Source: Rhodococcus oxybenzonivorans | GTDB lineage: Bacteria > Actinomycetota > Actinomycetes > Mycobacteriales > Mycobacteriaceae | Assembly: GCF_003130705.1 (NCBI RefSeq) | Contig: NZ_CP021354.1 | Span: 1,736,001 to 1,800,000, forward strand | Reading direction: 5' to 3' | Length of the DNA stretch: 64,000 nucleotides | Part shown: positions 17,579 to 27,253 of the stretch, piece after piece | How positions within the stretch are numbered: position 1 is the stretch's first letter | Layout: every line of letters begins with the position of its first letter | The notes under the pieces: generated by a model | Seen by the model: only the letters and a program-made list of their open reading frames with translations | What the model was told of the DNA's origin: nothing | Database searches by the model: none | Translations under genes and position numbers: made by a program

Positions 17579-19281
17579 CGGTGCGGATCGGCAACTGTTC
17601 CGGCTTCTACGGTGACCGCCTGTCGGCGATGCGCGAGATGCTCGAGGACGGCGAACTCGACTACCTGACCGGTGACTATCTCGCCGAACTGACCATGTTG
17701 ATCCTCGGTCGTGACCGCATGAAGGACCCCGACCGGGGATACGCCAAAACGTTTCTCCGCCAGGCTGAAGACTGCCTCGGACTGGCCCTGGACAAGGGCG
17801 TCCGCATAGTGGCCAACGCAGGTGGCCTCAATCCCGCAGGTCTGGCCGCGGCACTGCGTGCAGTGAACGACACGCTGGGGCTGCAGGCAAAGATCGCTTA
17901 CGTCGAGGGTGACGATCTGATCGGGCGGACCGCGGAACTCGGACTGGGCAGTCCGCTGACCGCCAATGCCTACCTCGGAGCGTGGGGAATCGTCGAATGC
18001 CTGAATGCCGGGGCCGACGTGGTGGTCACCGGCCGTGTCACCGACGCCTCGGTGATCGTGGGACCGGCGGCTGCGCACTTCGGGTGGCAACGGGGCGACT
18101 TCGATCAGCTGGCGGGTGCGGTGGTGGCGGGTCACGTCATCGAGTGCGGCACCCAGGCCACCGGGGGCAACTATGCATTCTTCACCGAGATCGCCGACCT
18201 CGACCGGCCCGGGTTTCCGATCGCCGAGATCGACGCGGACGGATCCTCGGTCATCACCAAGCACCCCGGAACGGGCGGGGCGGTGACGGCCGGAACCGTG
18301 ACCGCGCAGCTGCTGTACGAGATCACGGGCGGCCGGTATGCCGGCCCCGACGTGACGGCCCGGATCGACACCGCCGAGCTGTCCGACGACGGCGCCGATC
18401 GTGTCCGCATCAGCGGGGTCACGGGTGAGCCGCCGCCGCCGCAGCTGAAAGTCTCGTTGAACACCCTCGCCGGGTTCCGGAACGAGGCCGTGTTCGTCCT
18501 GACCGGCCTCGACATCGAGGCCAAGGCGGCGCTGGTGCGGAGACAACTCGAGAGTGGGCTGACCATCCGTCCGGCCGAACTGGAGTGGTCGCTCGCCCGC
18601 ACCGACCACCCGGACGCCGATACCGAGGAGGCCGCGAGCGCACTACTGCGGTGTGTGGTTCGCGATTCCGACGCCGCCGCGGTGGGGCGCAGCTTCTCCT
18701 CGCTCGCAGTCGAACTCGCACTCGCCAGCTATCCCGGCTTCACGCTCACCGCCCCACCCGGGCAGGGGCAGCCCTACGGGGTGTTCACGCCCGGATACGT
18801 ACACGTCAAGGAAGTTCCGCACGTCGCGGTACTGCCGGACGGCGCCCGCGTCGACATCGAGCCGTCTCCCGAGGTGCGTGAACTCGAGGACGTCGACGAT
18901 CCGGTACTCCCGGGGGCACCGGCCAGTGGCCCGACGACGCGCTGCCCCCTCGGCACCATTGCCGGTGCCCGCAGCGGCGACAAGGGCGGCAACGCCAACG
19001 TCGGTGTGTGGGTCCGCACCGACGAACAGTGGCGGTGGCTGGTCCACACCCTGACAGTCGACGAAGTGAAACGACTCCTCCCGGAGGCTGCCGACCTCCC
19101 CGTCACGCGGTACGTGCTGCCGAAACTGCGCGCCGTCAATTTCGTCATCGAGGGAATTCTCGGGCAGGGCGTCGCGTCCCAGGCCCGATTCGACCCGCAG
19201 GCCAAGGGTCTCGGTGAATGGTTGCGCTCGAGGCACGTCGATATTCCGAAAGCACTCCTCCCCGAAGGGACAAGTTCGTGA
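17575..19281 (+). CDS. AtuA-family acyclic terpene utilization protein (Rv0976c-like)
   Basis: A 568-residue protein of the AtuA/DUF1446 family with two parts. The large N-terminal domain begins [17 protein letters not shown] and has [14 protein letters not shown] and [18 protein letters not shown]-terminal domain from about residue 455 begins [20 protein letters not shown] and is the small AtuA-associated domain, fused here but separate in some species. AtuA is needed for citronellol/geraniol growth in Pseudomonas, yet its chemistry is unknown. The gene is coupled by ATGA to the metal-binding protein and by GTGA to an acyl-CoA dehydrogenase. Mycobacterial Rv0976c has the same neighbours. Confidence 0.88.
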   Translation: MTVRIGNCSGFYGDRLSAMREMLEDGELDYLTGDYLAELTMLILGRDRMKDPDRGYAKTFLRQAEDCLGLALDKGVRIVANAGGLNPAGLAAALRAVNDTLGLQAKIAYVEGDDLIGRTAELGLGSPLTANAYLGAWGIVECLNAGADVVVTGRVTDASVIVGPAAAHFGWQRGDFDQLAGAVVAGHVIECGTQATGGNYAFFTEIADLDRPGFPIAEIDADGSSVITKHPGTGGAVTAGTVTAQLLYEITGGRYAGPDVTARIDTAELSDDGADRVRISGVTGEPPPPQLKVSLNTLAGFRNEAVFVLTGLDIEAKAALVRRQLESGLTIRPAELEWSLARTDHPDADTEEAASALLRCVVRDSDAAAVGRSFSSLAVELALASYPGFTLTAPPGQGQPYGVFTPGYVHVKEVPHVAVLPDGARVDIEPSPEVRELEDVDDPVLPGAPASGPTTRCPLGTIAGARSGDKGGNANVGVWVRTDEQWRWLVHTLTVDEVKRLLPEAADLPVTRYVLPKLRAVNFVIEGILGQGVASQARFDPQAKGLGEWLRSRHVDIPKALLPEGTSS

Positions 19282-20426
19282 ACGTGTGGGACACACCGGA
19301 ACGGCAGGAGCTGCGCAAGACCGTGCGCGGTTTCGTCGAGCGACAGATACTTCCGCATCTCGCGGACTGGGAGCGTGACGGTGAGATTCCGCGCGCACTG
19401 CACCGTGAGGCAGCCGAACTCGGGCTGATGGGCGCCGGATTTCCGGAGTCCGTCGGCGGCGAGGGCGGGGATTTGGTGGACGCGGTCCTCATCTGCGAGG
19501 AGATGCACCAGGCCGGGGCGTCGGGTGGTCTGTTCGCGTCTCTGTTCACCTCGGGCATCGCCCTGCCGCACCTGGCAGCGGCCGGTGACCCGGAGCAGAT
19601 AGAGAAGTGGGTGCGGCCCACCCTGCGCGGAGACCTCATCGGCTCGCTCGCCATCACGGAACCGGGCGGCGGTTCCGACGTCGGCCACCTGCGGACCACC
19701 GCGGTGCGCGACGGCGACCACTTCGTCGTCAACGGTTCCAAAACCTTCATCACCTCCGCGTGCCGCGCCGACTTCGTGGTCACCGCGGTACGCACCGGCG
19801 GACCCGGTGCCGCCGGTGTGTCCCTTCTCGTGATCGAGAAGGGAACACCCGGTTTCGAGGTAGCCCGCAAGCTCGACAAGATGGGATGGCGCGCGTCCGA
19901 CACCGCGGAGTTGTCGTTCGTCGACGCGCGTGTGCCGGTCGCCAACCTCGTCGGCGCCGAGAACAGCGGATTCTCACAGATCGCCCAGGCCTTTCTCACC
20001 GAACGCATCGCGCTTGCAGCCCAAGCGTATTCGAGTGCGCAGCGGTGCCTCGACCTCACGTTGGCGTGGGTCCGCGACCGCGAAACCTTCGGGCGGCCAC
20101 TGATCAGCAGGCAGGCAGTGCAGAACACGGTCACGGAAATGGCCCGGAAGATCGATGTGGCCCGGGTGTACACCCGGACTCTGGTCGAGCGGTCGCTCGA
20201 ATCGAACGAGGACTTCATCGCGGAGGTGTGTTTCGCGAAGAACACCGCGGTGGAGTCGGGCGAATGGGTGGCCAACCAGGCTGTTCAGCTGTTCGGAGGG
20301 CTCGGTTACATGCGGGAGAGCGAAGTGGAGCGGCAGTACCGCGACATGCGCATTCTGGGAATCGGCGGGGGCACCACGGAGATACTGACCGGCCTTGCCG
20401 CCAAGCGATTGGGGTATCAAGCATGA
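19278..20426 (+). CDS. Acyl-CoA dehydrogenase (citronellyl-CoA/FadE13-like)
   Basis: A 382-residue FAD-dependent acyl-CoA dehydrogenase of normal length. SLAITEPGGGSDVGHLRTTA and FITSACRADFVV line the flavin site; QLFGGLGYMRESEVERQYRD and GGGTTEIL form the C-terminal signatures. GTG 19278 overlaps the stop of the AtuA gene (GTGA). By operon context it should introduce the alpha,beta double bond of a branched acyl-CoA before carboxylation, as AtuD does for citronellyl-CoA. Straight-chain or isovaleryl-type substrates are not excluded. Next gene overlap: ATGA. Confidence 0.87.
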   Translation: MNVWDTPERQELRKTVRGFVERQILPHLADWERDGEIPRALHREAAELGLMGAGFPESVGGEGGDLVDAVLICEEMHQAGASGGLFASLFTSGIALPHLAAAGDPEQIEKWVRPTLRGDLIGSLAITEPGGGSDVGHLRTTAVRDGDHFVVNGSKTFITSACRADFVVTAVRTGGPGAAGVSLLVIEKGTPGFEVARKLDKMGWRASDTAELSFVDARVPVANLVGAENSGFSQIAQAFLTERIALAAQAYSSAQRCLDLTLAWVRDRETFGRPLISRQAVQNTVTEMARKIDVARVYTRTLVERSLESNEDFIAEVCFAKNTAVESGEWVANQAVQLFGGLGYMRESEVERQYRDMRILGIGGGTTEILTGLAAKRLGYQA

Positions 20427-22021
20427 CGACGCTGAAGTCGACTCTCGACACCGGCTCGGACGAGTACGCGGCCGCGGCGAAAGCCATGACCGACAAACTC
20501 GCCGAGATCGACACCGAACACGCCAAGGCGCTCGCCGGCGGCGGGGAGAAGTACACCGAACGGCACAAGAAGCGCGGAAAGCTCCTCGCCCGCGAACGGA
20601 TCGAATTGCTGCTGGACCCCGACTCGCCCTTTCTCGAGCTGTGCCCGCTGGCGGCGTGGGGCAGCGAGTTCCCGGTCGGCGCCAGCACCGTGGTCGGGAT
20701 CGGGGTAGTCGAGGGTGTCGAGTGCCTGATCGTGGCCAACGACCCGACGGTCCGCGGTGGCACGAGCAACCCGTGGACACTGCGGAAAGGGTTCCGCGCC
20801 AACGACATCGCACGGCAGAACCGGCTCCCGGTCATTTCACTCGTGGAGTCGGGCGGCGCCGACCTCCCCACCCAGAAGGAAGTGTTCATTCCCGGCGGTC
20901 GCATGTTCCGCGACCTCACCCAGCTGTCCGCCGCGGGCATCCCGACCATCGCGCTCGTCTTCGGGAACTCGACCGCCGGCGGCGCGTACATCCCGGGCAT
21001 GTCCGATCACGTCGTGATGATCAAGGAACGGTCCAAGGTGTTCCTCGCCGGACCTCCGCTCGTGAAAATGGCCACCGGTGAGGAGTCGGACGACGAAACC
21101 CTCGGCGGCGCCGAAATGCATGCCCGCAAGTCCGGTCTCGCCGACTACTTCGCCATCGACGAGCAGGACGCGATCCGGATCGGCCGCAGCATCGTCAAGC
21201 GACTGAACTGGAAGAAGCAGGGTCCCGCGCCCCGGGCCGAGGTCATCGAACCGCTCGCGGACCCCGAGGAACTGCTCGGCATCGTCCCCGCCGACCTCAA
21301 GATCCCGTTCGATCCCCGAGAGGTGATCGCCCGCATCGTCGACGGCTCCGACTTCGACGAGTTCAAGCCGATGTACGGGTCTTCGCTCGTCACCGGCTGG
21401 GCCGAACTGCACGGGTATCCGATCGGCATCCTCGCCAACGCGCGCGGTGTTCTCTTCAGCGAGGAGTCGCAGAAGGCCACCCAGTTCATCCAGCTGGCCA
21501 ACCGTTCGAACACCCCGCTGCTGTTCCTGCACAACACCACCGGATACATGGTGGGTAAGGAGTACGAGGAGGGCGGGATGATCAAGCACGGTTCGATGAT
21601 GATCAACGCGGTCTCCAATTCCACCGTCCCGCACATCTCGATCCTCCTCGGGGCGTCGTACGGGGCCGGGCACTACGGCATGTGCGGACGCGCATTCGAC
21701 CCGCGATTCCTGTTCGCCTGGCCCAGTTCCAAGTCGGCCGTCATGGGCGGTGCGCAGTTGGCGGGCGTCATCTCCATTGTCAGCCGGGCGTCGGCCGAAG
21801 CGCGCGGCCAGGCCTTCGACGAAGAGGCCGACGCCGGCATGCGGGCCATGATCGAGAACCAGATCGAGGCCGAATCGATCCCGATGTTCCTGTCCGGTCG
21901 CCTGTACGACGACGGTGTGATCGATCCCCGCGACACCCGAACCGTGGTGGGAATGTGCCTGTCGGCCATTGCCAACGCCCCGATCGAAGGCGCCGAGAAC
22001 TTCGGCGTCTTCCGGATGTGA
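20423..22021 (+). CDS. Acyl-CoA carboxylase beta (carboxyltransferase) subunit, AccD2-like
   Basis: A 532-residue carboxyltransferase subunit. The N-terminal half has GKLLARERIELLLDPDSPF and the acyl-CoA-binding NSTAGGAYIPGMSDHVVM. The C-terminal half, the biotin side, has TGYMVGKEYEEGGMIKHGS and ILLGASYGAGHYGMCGRAFD. The latter is close to methylcrotonyl- and geranyl-CoA carboxylase beta subunits rather than propionyl-CoA carboxylase. It transfers carboxyl from biotin to the gamma carbon of an unsaturated branched acyl-CoA. The partner alpha subunit follows eight bases after its stop. Confidence 0.9.
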   Translation: MTTLKSTLDTGSDEYAAAAKAMTDKLAEIDTEHAKALAGGGEKYTERHKKRGKLLARERIELLLDPDSPFLELCPLAAWGSEFPVGASTVVGIGVVEGVECLIVANDPTVRGGTSNPWTLRKGFRANDIARQNRLPVISLVESGGADLPTQKEVFIPGGRMFRDLTQLSAAGIPTIALVFGNSTAGGAYIPGMSDHVVMIKERSKVFLAGPPLVKMATGEESDDETLGGAEMHARKSGLADYFAIDEQDAIRIGRSIVKRLNWKKQGPAPRAEVIEPLADPEELLGIVPADLKIPFDPREVIARIVDGSDFDEFKPMYGSSLVTGWAELHGYPIGILANARGVLFSEESQKATQFIQLANRSNTPLLFLHNTTGYMVGKEYEEGGMIKHGSMMINAVSNSTVPHISILLGASYGAGHYGMCGRAFDPRFLFAWPSSKSAVMGGAQLAGVISIVSRASAEARGQAFDEEADAGMRAMIENQIEAESIPMFLSGRLYDDGVIDPRDTRTVVGMCLSAIANAPIEGAENFGVFRM

Positions 22022-22029
22022 GGCAGCAC

Positions 22030-24033
22030 ATGACAACCCTCGACGCCCCACACCTGATCCGGTCCGTCCTCGTTGCCAACCGTGGTGAGATCGCCCGTCG
22101 CATCTCCGCCACCTGCCGGCGGGCGGGCATCGGCACCGTCGCCGTGTTTTCCGACGCCGACGCATCGAGCCCGCACGTCGCCGAGGCCGACGCTGCGGTC
22201 CGGTTGCCCGGCAACAGCCCCGCCGACACGTACCTGCGCGGCGACCTCGTCATCGAGGCTGCCCGCCGGGCCGGCGCCGATGCCATTCACCCGGGCTACG
22301 GGTTCCTCTCGGAGAATGCCGATTTCGCGCGCGCCGTCCACGACGCGGGACTCACCTGGATCGGGCCACCCTCGCCCGCCATCGAGATGATGGGCTCGAA
22401 GGTGGAGTCCAAGAAGCTGATGGCCTCCGCCGGGGTCCCCGTCCTGGCCGAACTCGATCCCGACTCGGTCACCGAGGCCGATCTGCCCGTGCTCGTCAAG
22501 GCGTCCGCGGGAGGCGGCGGACGCGGCATGCGTGTCGTTCGCGAGCTCGCGGACCTGGCGGAACAACTGGAAGGCGCTCGCCGCGAAGCACTGTCGGCCT
22601 TCGGTGACCCGACGGTGTTCTGCGAGCGCTACCTGGAAACGGGCAGGCACATCGAAGTGCAGGTGATGGCCGACCGTCATGGAACGGTGTGGGCGGTGGG
22701 GGAGCGTGAATGTTCCATCCAGCGCCGTCACCAGAAGGTGGTCGAAGAGGCGCCGTCCCCGTTGGTCGAGGCCATACCCGGGATGCGGGAGCGGCTTTTC
22801 GAAGCAGCCCGAGTCGCCGCCAAGGCCATCGACTACGAGGGTGCCGGCACGGTCGAATTTCTCGCCGACCAGGCGGGAGACTTCTATTTTCTCGAGATGA
22901 ACACCCGACTGCAGGTGGAGCACCCGGTCACCGAATGCACCACGGGGCTCGACCTCGTCGAACTGCAACTGCAGGTGGCGTCGGGTATTCCTCTTGCCGC
23001 GGAGCATCCCACCGTGTCGGGCCACTCCATCGAGGTTCGGCTGTACGCCGAGGATCCGGCTCTGAACTGGCAACCCCAGAGCGGCACCGTCCACCACTTC
23101 GACGTGCCGGGCACGACCACCGAGTTCGACGTTCTGCGCTCGCCCGGCGTCCGCCTCGATTCCGGTGTGGTCGACGGCTCCGTGGTGGGTGTGCACTACG
23201 ACCCCATGCTCGCGAAGGTGATTTCGTTCGCGGCAACGCGGTCCCAGGCGGCTACCCGGCTGGCGTCGGCCCTCGGCCGTGCGCAGATCCACGGGCTGCG
23301 CACCAACCGGGACCTGTTGGTCAATGTCCTGCGGCACCCGGCGTTCCTTGCAGGCGACACGGACACCGCCTTCTTCGCGACCCACGACCTCGAGGTGTTG
23401 TCGCGGCCGCTCGCGTCGGCTGACGCCCACAGGTTGTCGGCGCTCGCCGCCGCACTGGCGGACGCGGCGCACAACCGCGAGGTCGCGGCGGTGAACGCCA
23501 CGCTCCCCAGTGGATGGAGGAACCTGCCGTCCGCTCCGCAAAGTAAGACGTTCAGCACAGGTGACCGTCAGATCGAGGTCCGGTACCTGCTCGGCCGGTA
23601 CGGGCTGAAGGCGGACGGCTTCGACGATGTCACCCTCGTCGCGGCGACCGCACGCAGGGTCGTGCTGGACGTTGCCGGGCTGCGCAGATCGTTCGAGGTG
23701 GCGCGCTACGGCGACGACGTATTCGTCGACTCGGCGCTCGGGCCGGTGAGCCTGCGCGCAGAGCCGCGATTCACCGACCCGAGCACCGTGGTGGCGGAGG
23801 GGTCCCTACTCGCCCCGATGCCCGGTTCGGTAATCCGCCTCGGCGCCGAGGTCGGCGATTCCGTGACCGTCGGCCAGCCCATCGTGTGGCTCGAGGCGAT
23901 GAAGATGGAACACACCATCAAGGCACCGGCATCCGGTGTGGTCACCGAACTGTCGGTGACCGTCGGTCAGCAGGTCGACGTGGGGACGGTACTGGCAGTA
24001 GTCGAAGCAGCGCAGGCTGAAGGAGAATCATGA
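22030..24033 (+). CDS. Acyl-CoA carboxylase alpha subunit (biotin carboxylase + BCCP), AccA2-like
   Basis: A 667-residue fused alpha subunit. The biotin carboxylase starts IRSVLVANRGEIARRI, has the glycine-rich ATP-grasp loop VKASAGGGGRGMRVV (about residues 156-170) and EMNTRLQVEHPVTE. A linker domain of about 150 residues leads to a C-terminal biotin carrier with EAMKMEH, biotinylated at K625. It carboxylates its own biotin with ATP and bicarbonate for the adjacent beta subunit. The stop overlaps the next gene (ATGA). The arrangement matches methylcrotonyl/geranyl-CoA carboxylases. Confidence 0.92.
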   Translation: MTTLDAPHLIRSVLVANRGEIARRISATCRRAGIGTVAVFSDADASSPHVAEADAAVRLPGNSPADTYLRGDLVIEAARRAGADAIHPGYGFLSENADFARAVHDAGLTWIGPPSPAIEMMGSKVESKKLMASAGVPVLAELDPDSVTEADLPVLVKASAGGGGRGMRVVRELADLAEQLEGARREALSAFGDPTVFCERYLETGRHIEVQVMADRHGTVWAVGERECSIQRRHQKVVEEAPSPLVEAIPGMRERLFEAARVAAKAIDYEGAGTVEFLADQAGDFYFLEMNTRLQVEHPVTECTTGLDLVELQLQVASGIPLAAEHPTVSGHSIEVRLYAEDPALNWQPQSGTVHHFDVPGTTTEFDVLRSPGVRLDSGVVDGSVVGVHYDPMLAKVISFAATRSQAATRLASALGRAQIHGLRTNRDLLVNVLRHPAFLAGDTDTAFFATHDLEVLSRPLASADAHRLSALAAALADAAHNREVAAVNATLPSGWRNLPSAPQSKTFSTGDRQIEVRYLLGRYGLKADGFDDVTLVAATARRVVLDVAGLRRSFEVARYGDDVFVDSALGPVSLRAEPRFTDPSTVVAEGSLLAPMPGSVIRLGAEVGDSVTVGQPIVWLEAMKMEHTIKAPASGVVTELSVTVGQQVDVGTVLAVVEAAQAEGES

Positions 24034-25190
24034 GCTTCATCGAGACCGAAGAACAGAAGGAACTCCGTGCCTCCGTGTCGAGGCTCGGGGAGCGTTTCAA
24101 CTACGTCGATTATGTGCTTCCTCGGGCGCGGCGCGGTGAACCACTGACGGAGTTGTGGAACGAGGCGGGCAAGCTCGGGTTCCTCGGCGTCAACCTCCCC
24201 GAGGAATACGGCGGCGGGGGAGCGGGCATCTACGAACTGGCGCTGGTCCAGGAAGAACTTGCCGCGCACGGTGCCGGGCTGCTGCTCGTGGTGGTGTCGC
24301 CCGCCATCTGCGGCACCATCATCGGCAAGTACGGAACCGAGGAGCAGAAGCAGAAGTGGCTCCCAGGACTCGCCGACGGGTCGAAGATCATGGCATTCGG
24401 CATCACCGAGGCCGATGCGGGTTCGAACTCGCATCAGATCACGACCACCGCGCGCCGGGACGGCGAGGACTGGGTGCTGACGGGGAACAAGATCTATATC
24501 TCCGGGGTCGATCAGGCCGATGCCGTCCTGATCGTCGCGCGGACCGAGGACTCGAAGACCGGCAAGCTGAAGCCTGCGCTCTTCATCGTCCCCACCGACG
24601 CCGAGAACTTTGTCAAGACGCCGATGGAGATGGACATCGTCGAGCCCGACCACCAGTTCATGCTGTTTCTCGACAACGTGCGGCTTCCGGCGGACGCACT
24701 CGTCGGAGAGGCCGACGCCGCGCTGATGCAATTGTTCGCGGGCCTGAATCCCGAACGCATCCTGGGTGCGGCCATGGCTGTCGGCATGGGTCGGTACGCG
24801 CTCGACGCGGCCGTGAAGTTTGCGAACGAGCGCACGGTGTGGAAGACGCCGATCGGCGCTCACCAGGGGATTTCGCACCCACTAGCTCAAATCAAGATCG
24901 AGCTCGAACTCGCCAAGCTGATGATGCAGAAGGCCGCGGTGCTCTACGACAGCGGCGACGACTTCGGGGCCGCGGAGGCCGCGAACATGGCCAAGTACGC
25001 CGCCGCCGAGGCGAGCATCAAGGCCCTCGACCAGGCCATCCAGACGCACGGTGGGGCAGGCCTGACCAAGGAATACGGCCTGGCAGCGATGCTCGGTGCG
25101 GCCCGCATCGCCCGGGTGGCGCCGGTCAGCCGGGAAATGGTCCTGAACTTCGTCTCCCAGCACTCGCTCGGGTTGCCGAAGTCGTACTGA
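24030..25190 (+). CDS. Acyl-CoA dehydrogenase (FadE12-like)
   Basis: A second acyl-CoA dehydrogenase in the operon, 386 residues. It has AFGITEADAGSNSHQITTTA and ISGVDQADAVLIVAR around the flavin, and a C-terminal IQTHGGAGLTKEYGLAAM. AGGAG lies five bases before the ATG. The two operon dehydrogenases differ markedly in sequence, so they probably act at different steps or chain lengths. The terminus (NFVSQHSLGLPKSY) matches this Rv0972c-like group. The next gene starts within its stop codon (TGATG). Confidence 0.87.
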   Translation: MSFIETEEQKELRASVSRLGERFNYVDYVLPRARRGEPLTELWNEAGKLGFLGVNLPEEYGGGGAGIYELALVQEELAAHGAGLLLVVVSPAICGTIIGKYGTEEQKQKWLPGLADGSKIMAFGITEADAGSNSHQITTTARRDGEDWVLTGNKIYISGVDQADAVLIVARTEDSKTGKLKPALFIVPTDAENFVKTPMEMDIVEPDHQFMLFLDNVRLPADALVGEADAALMQLFAGLNPERILGAAMAVGMGRYALDAAVKFANERTVWKTPIGAHQGISHPLAQIKIELELAKLMMQKAAVLYDSGDDFGAAEAANMAKYAAAEASIKALDQAIQTHGGAGLTKEYGLAAMLGAARIARVAPVSREMVLNFVSQHSLGLPKSY

Positions 25191-25990
25191 TGTCGAACGG
25201 ACGGCACATGACCGAAGTACACGCCGACCGGTACGTCCGGTACGAGGTGAGTCGCGGGTTCGCCACCCTCACCCTGGACTCGCCGCACAACAGGAACGCG
25301 ATTTCCGGGAGGCTGGTCGATCAGCTTCTGCAGGGATTGCGGGACGCCGCTGCGGACAACGACGTCCGCGGCGTCGTTCTGACCCACACCGGCGGCACTT
25401 TCTGCGCCGGGGCGGATCTCAGTGAGACCGGTGGAGACGTCCGGTCCCGGACCCGTCAGATGGCGGAACTGCTGCGCGCCATCGTCGAGCTGCCCAAACC
25501 GGTGGTGGCGCGGATCGACGGTCACGTCCGAGCGGGAGGCATGGGTCTGGTGGGTGCCTGCGACATCGCGGTCGCCGGACCTCGCAGCACCTTCGCCCTC
25601 ACCGAGGTGCGTCTCGGGCTCGCCGCCTCGATCATCTCGTTGACCGTCCTTCCCCGCATCGACGCACGCGCGGCAGGACGGTACTTCCTCACGGGCGAGA
25701 AGTTCGGCGCGCACGAGGCCGAGGCGATCGGACTGATCAGTGAGTCGGCGCAGGACCCGGACGACATCGTCGAGGAAATTCTCGACCAGTTCCGGCAGGC
25801 GTCACCACAGGGGCTGGCGGAGAGCAAGGCCCTGATCACGAAGGCACTGCTCGCCGATTTCGACCGCTACACCGACGAACTGACAGCGCAGTCCGCGAGG
25901 CTCTTCGAGTCCGAGGAAGCCCGGGAAGGCATGATGGCGTTCCTGCAGAAGCGGCCGCCCACCTGGGCCTCCGGCCCCGTGCGCGGTTGA
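25190..25990 (+). CDS. Enoyl-CoA hydratase, methyl/isohexenylglutaconyl-CoA hydratase type (EchA7-like)
   Basis: A 266-residue crotonase. GGTFCAGADLSET is the first oxyanion-hole segment and HVRAGGMGLVGACDIAVAG the second. The terminal SEEAREGMMAFLQKRPPTW is typical of methylglutaconyl-CoA hydratases (LiuC/AtuE). It should hydrate the carboxylated enoyl-CoA made by the preceding carboxylase. ATG 25190 overlaps the previous stop by one base; ATG 25208 is an alternative. The last four codons and stop form the left arm of a long hairpin, so the 3' end is also a terminator. Confidence 0.87.
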   Translation: MSNGRHMTEVHADRYVRYEVSRGFATLTLDSPHNRNAISGRLVDQLLQGLRDAAADNDVRGVVLTHTGGTFCAGADLSETGGDVRSRTRQMAELLRAIVELPKPVVARIDGHVRAGGMGLVGACDIAVAGPRSTFALTEVRLGLAASIISLTVLPRIDARAAGRYFLTGEKFGAHEAEAIGLISESAQDPDDIVEEILDQFRQASPQGLAESKALITKALLADFDRYTDELTAQSARLFESEEAREGMMAFLQKRPPTWASGPVRG

Positions 25991-26021
25991 CGAGTCTCAG
26001 GACTCGTCAACCGCGCACGGG
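25976..26021 (+). terminator. 21-bp perfect hairpin overlapping the hydratase stop codon
   Basis: The left arm (25976-25996) and right arm (26001-26021) are fully complementary with loop TCAG. The left arm contains the final codons and TGA (25988-25990) of the hydratase gene. There is no T tract. It separates the operon from the TetR gene starting 30 bases later and may act as terminator or as a 3' stabilising or attenuating structure. Confidence 0.75.
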
Positions 26022-26050
26022 CGCGCAGCGCAACGAGAGGAAGTGACCGC

Positions 26051-26689
26051 ATGACCCGCGAACCGAAGCAGGACCGTAGCCGGGTCACGCGTGAGCATCT
26101 GCTCGAGGTCACCATCGACTGCCTCGCCGAACTGGGGTGGGGCGCCACCACCGTCAGCCTGGTGGCGCAACGCGCCGGGGTGTCGCGCGGTGCCACTCAG
26201 CACCATTTCCCGACGCGGGAAGATCTGATCACCGCCGCCCTCGAGGTGATGTTCGACGCCAGGATGGAGCAGGCCCGGCGGGAGGCCACCGACCTGCCGT
26301 CGGGAGCGGGCCGCACCGAGGCGGTGGTGTCGCGGCTCGTCGACTACTACACGGGCACTCTCTTCAAAGCGGCCCTGCAGGTGTGGACCGCAGCCTCGGC
26401 CGACCCCGAGCTGCGGGCGCGGATCGTGCCGCTCGAGGAACGCTTCGGACGTGTCGCCCATCGCACCGCCGTCGAGCATTTCGGCTTCGACGACTCCGAC
26501 CCGGTGGCACACCGCCTCGTGCAGGCCACTCTCGACCTGGCCCGCGGGCTCGGCCTCGCCGACGTCCTCACCGACGACTCGAAACGCCGCGCCGAGGTGG
26601 TACGTCAATGGGCTGCGCAACTCGACGCCGCGCTCCCACGGGGCACTGACGGCGCCGAACGGACACTCGACGCGGTGGCAGTCGACTGA
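26051..26689 (+). CDS. TetR-family regulator, likely of the AtuA-carboxylase operon
   Basis: A 212-residue TetR protein with HTH TTVSLVAQRAGVSRGATQHH (33-52) and a C-terminal ligand domain with MFDARMEQARREATDLPSG. GAGAGGAAG lies about nine bases before the ATG. It follows the catabolic operon on the same strand after a hairpin, as AtuR/LiuR-type regulators often do, so local control of that operon is inferred. The ligand is probably an acyl-CoA intermediate, but nothing in the sequence proves it. Confidence 0.86.
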   Translation: MTREPKQDRSRVTREHLLEVTIDCLAELGWGATTVSLVAQRAGVSRGATQHHFPTREDLITAALEVMFDARMEQARREATDLPSGAGRTEAVVSRLVDYYTGTLFKAALQVWTAASADPELRARIVPLEERFGRVAHRTAVEHFGFDDSDPVAHRLVQATLDLARGLGLADVLTDDSKRRAEVVRQWAAQLDAALPRGTDGAERTLDAVAVD

Positions 26690-26728
26690 ACCGGGCACAC
26701 CCCGGCCGGATCGGTAGAGTCAGCGTTC

Positions 26729-27253
26729 ATGGGCAGGAAATGGGGAGTGCTCGCCGCGGTCGGTGTCGTGGCTGCACTGGCCGGCTGCGGGGGCGGCGAC
26801 GACGCCGGGACCGATACTGCCGCCCCACCCGCCACCGGGCAGATCACCGAACCGGGACCGTTCTTCGGTCAGTGCGGCTCCGTCACGGACGACGAAGTGT
26901 CGACGGCATTCGGTATGCCCTCCTTCACCGGCGTCACCCGCAACTCAGTCGGCTGTGAATGGGAAACCGCGGGAATCGGCGGGCCCAGCGTGACGTTCTC
27001 CTGGTACCGCGGCAGTCCGATCGGCCGCGAACGGGCGGGATCGGAACTGATCGGCCGGCCGGCCACCGACATCGACGTCCAGGGGAACCCTGGCTTCATC
27101 GCCTCTTCGGAGGGGATTCTGTGCGAACTCGGTGTGGAGTTCGGCGGCGATTTCATTCACTGGTCGGTGATGTATGCCGACGCCCGGCCGGCCGCCGACC
27201 CCTGCAAGGTTGCGCGGGACCTCGCCGAACTCAGCGTGTCGAGGGCGAAATGA
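26729..27253 (+). CDS. DUF3558-type lipoprotein
   Basis: A 174-residue predicted lipoprotein. The signal peptide ends in LAGC (lipidated Cys20), followed by a flexible Gly/Asp/Thr-rich linker. The mature domain has FFGQCGSVTDDEVSTAFG and a second Cys pair (VGCEWE, ILCELG) as in mycobacterial DUF3558 lipoproteins. It should be anchored on the outer face of the membrane. The function of the family is not established. Its stop overlaps the start of a paralogous lipoprotein gene (ATGA). Together they precede the str operon. Confidence 0.78.
   Translation: MGRKWGVLAAVGVVAALAGCGGGDDAGTDTAAPPATGQITEPGPFFGQCGSVTDDEVSTAFGMPSFTGVTRNSVGCEWETAGIGGPSVTFSWYRGSPIGRERAGSELIGRPATDIDVQGNPGFIASSEGILCELGVEFGGDFIHWSVMYADARPAADPCKVARDLAELSVSRAK

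Noticed and set aside
20837..23541. Long minus-strand frames opposite the carboxylase genes
   Set aside because: Arg/His/Asp-rich shadow translations of the carboxylase subunits, which carry full motifs.
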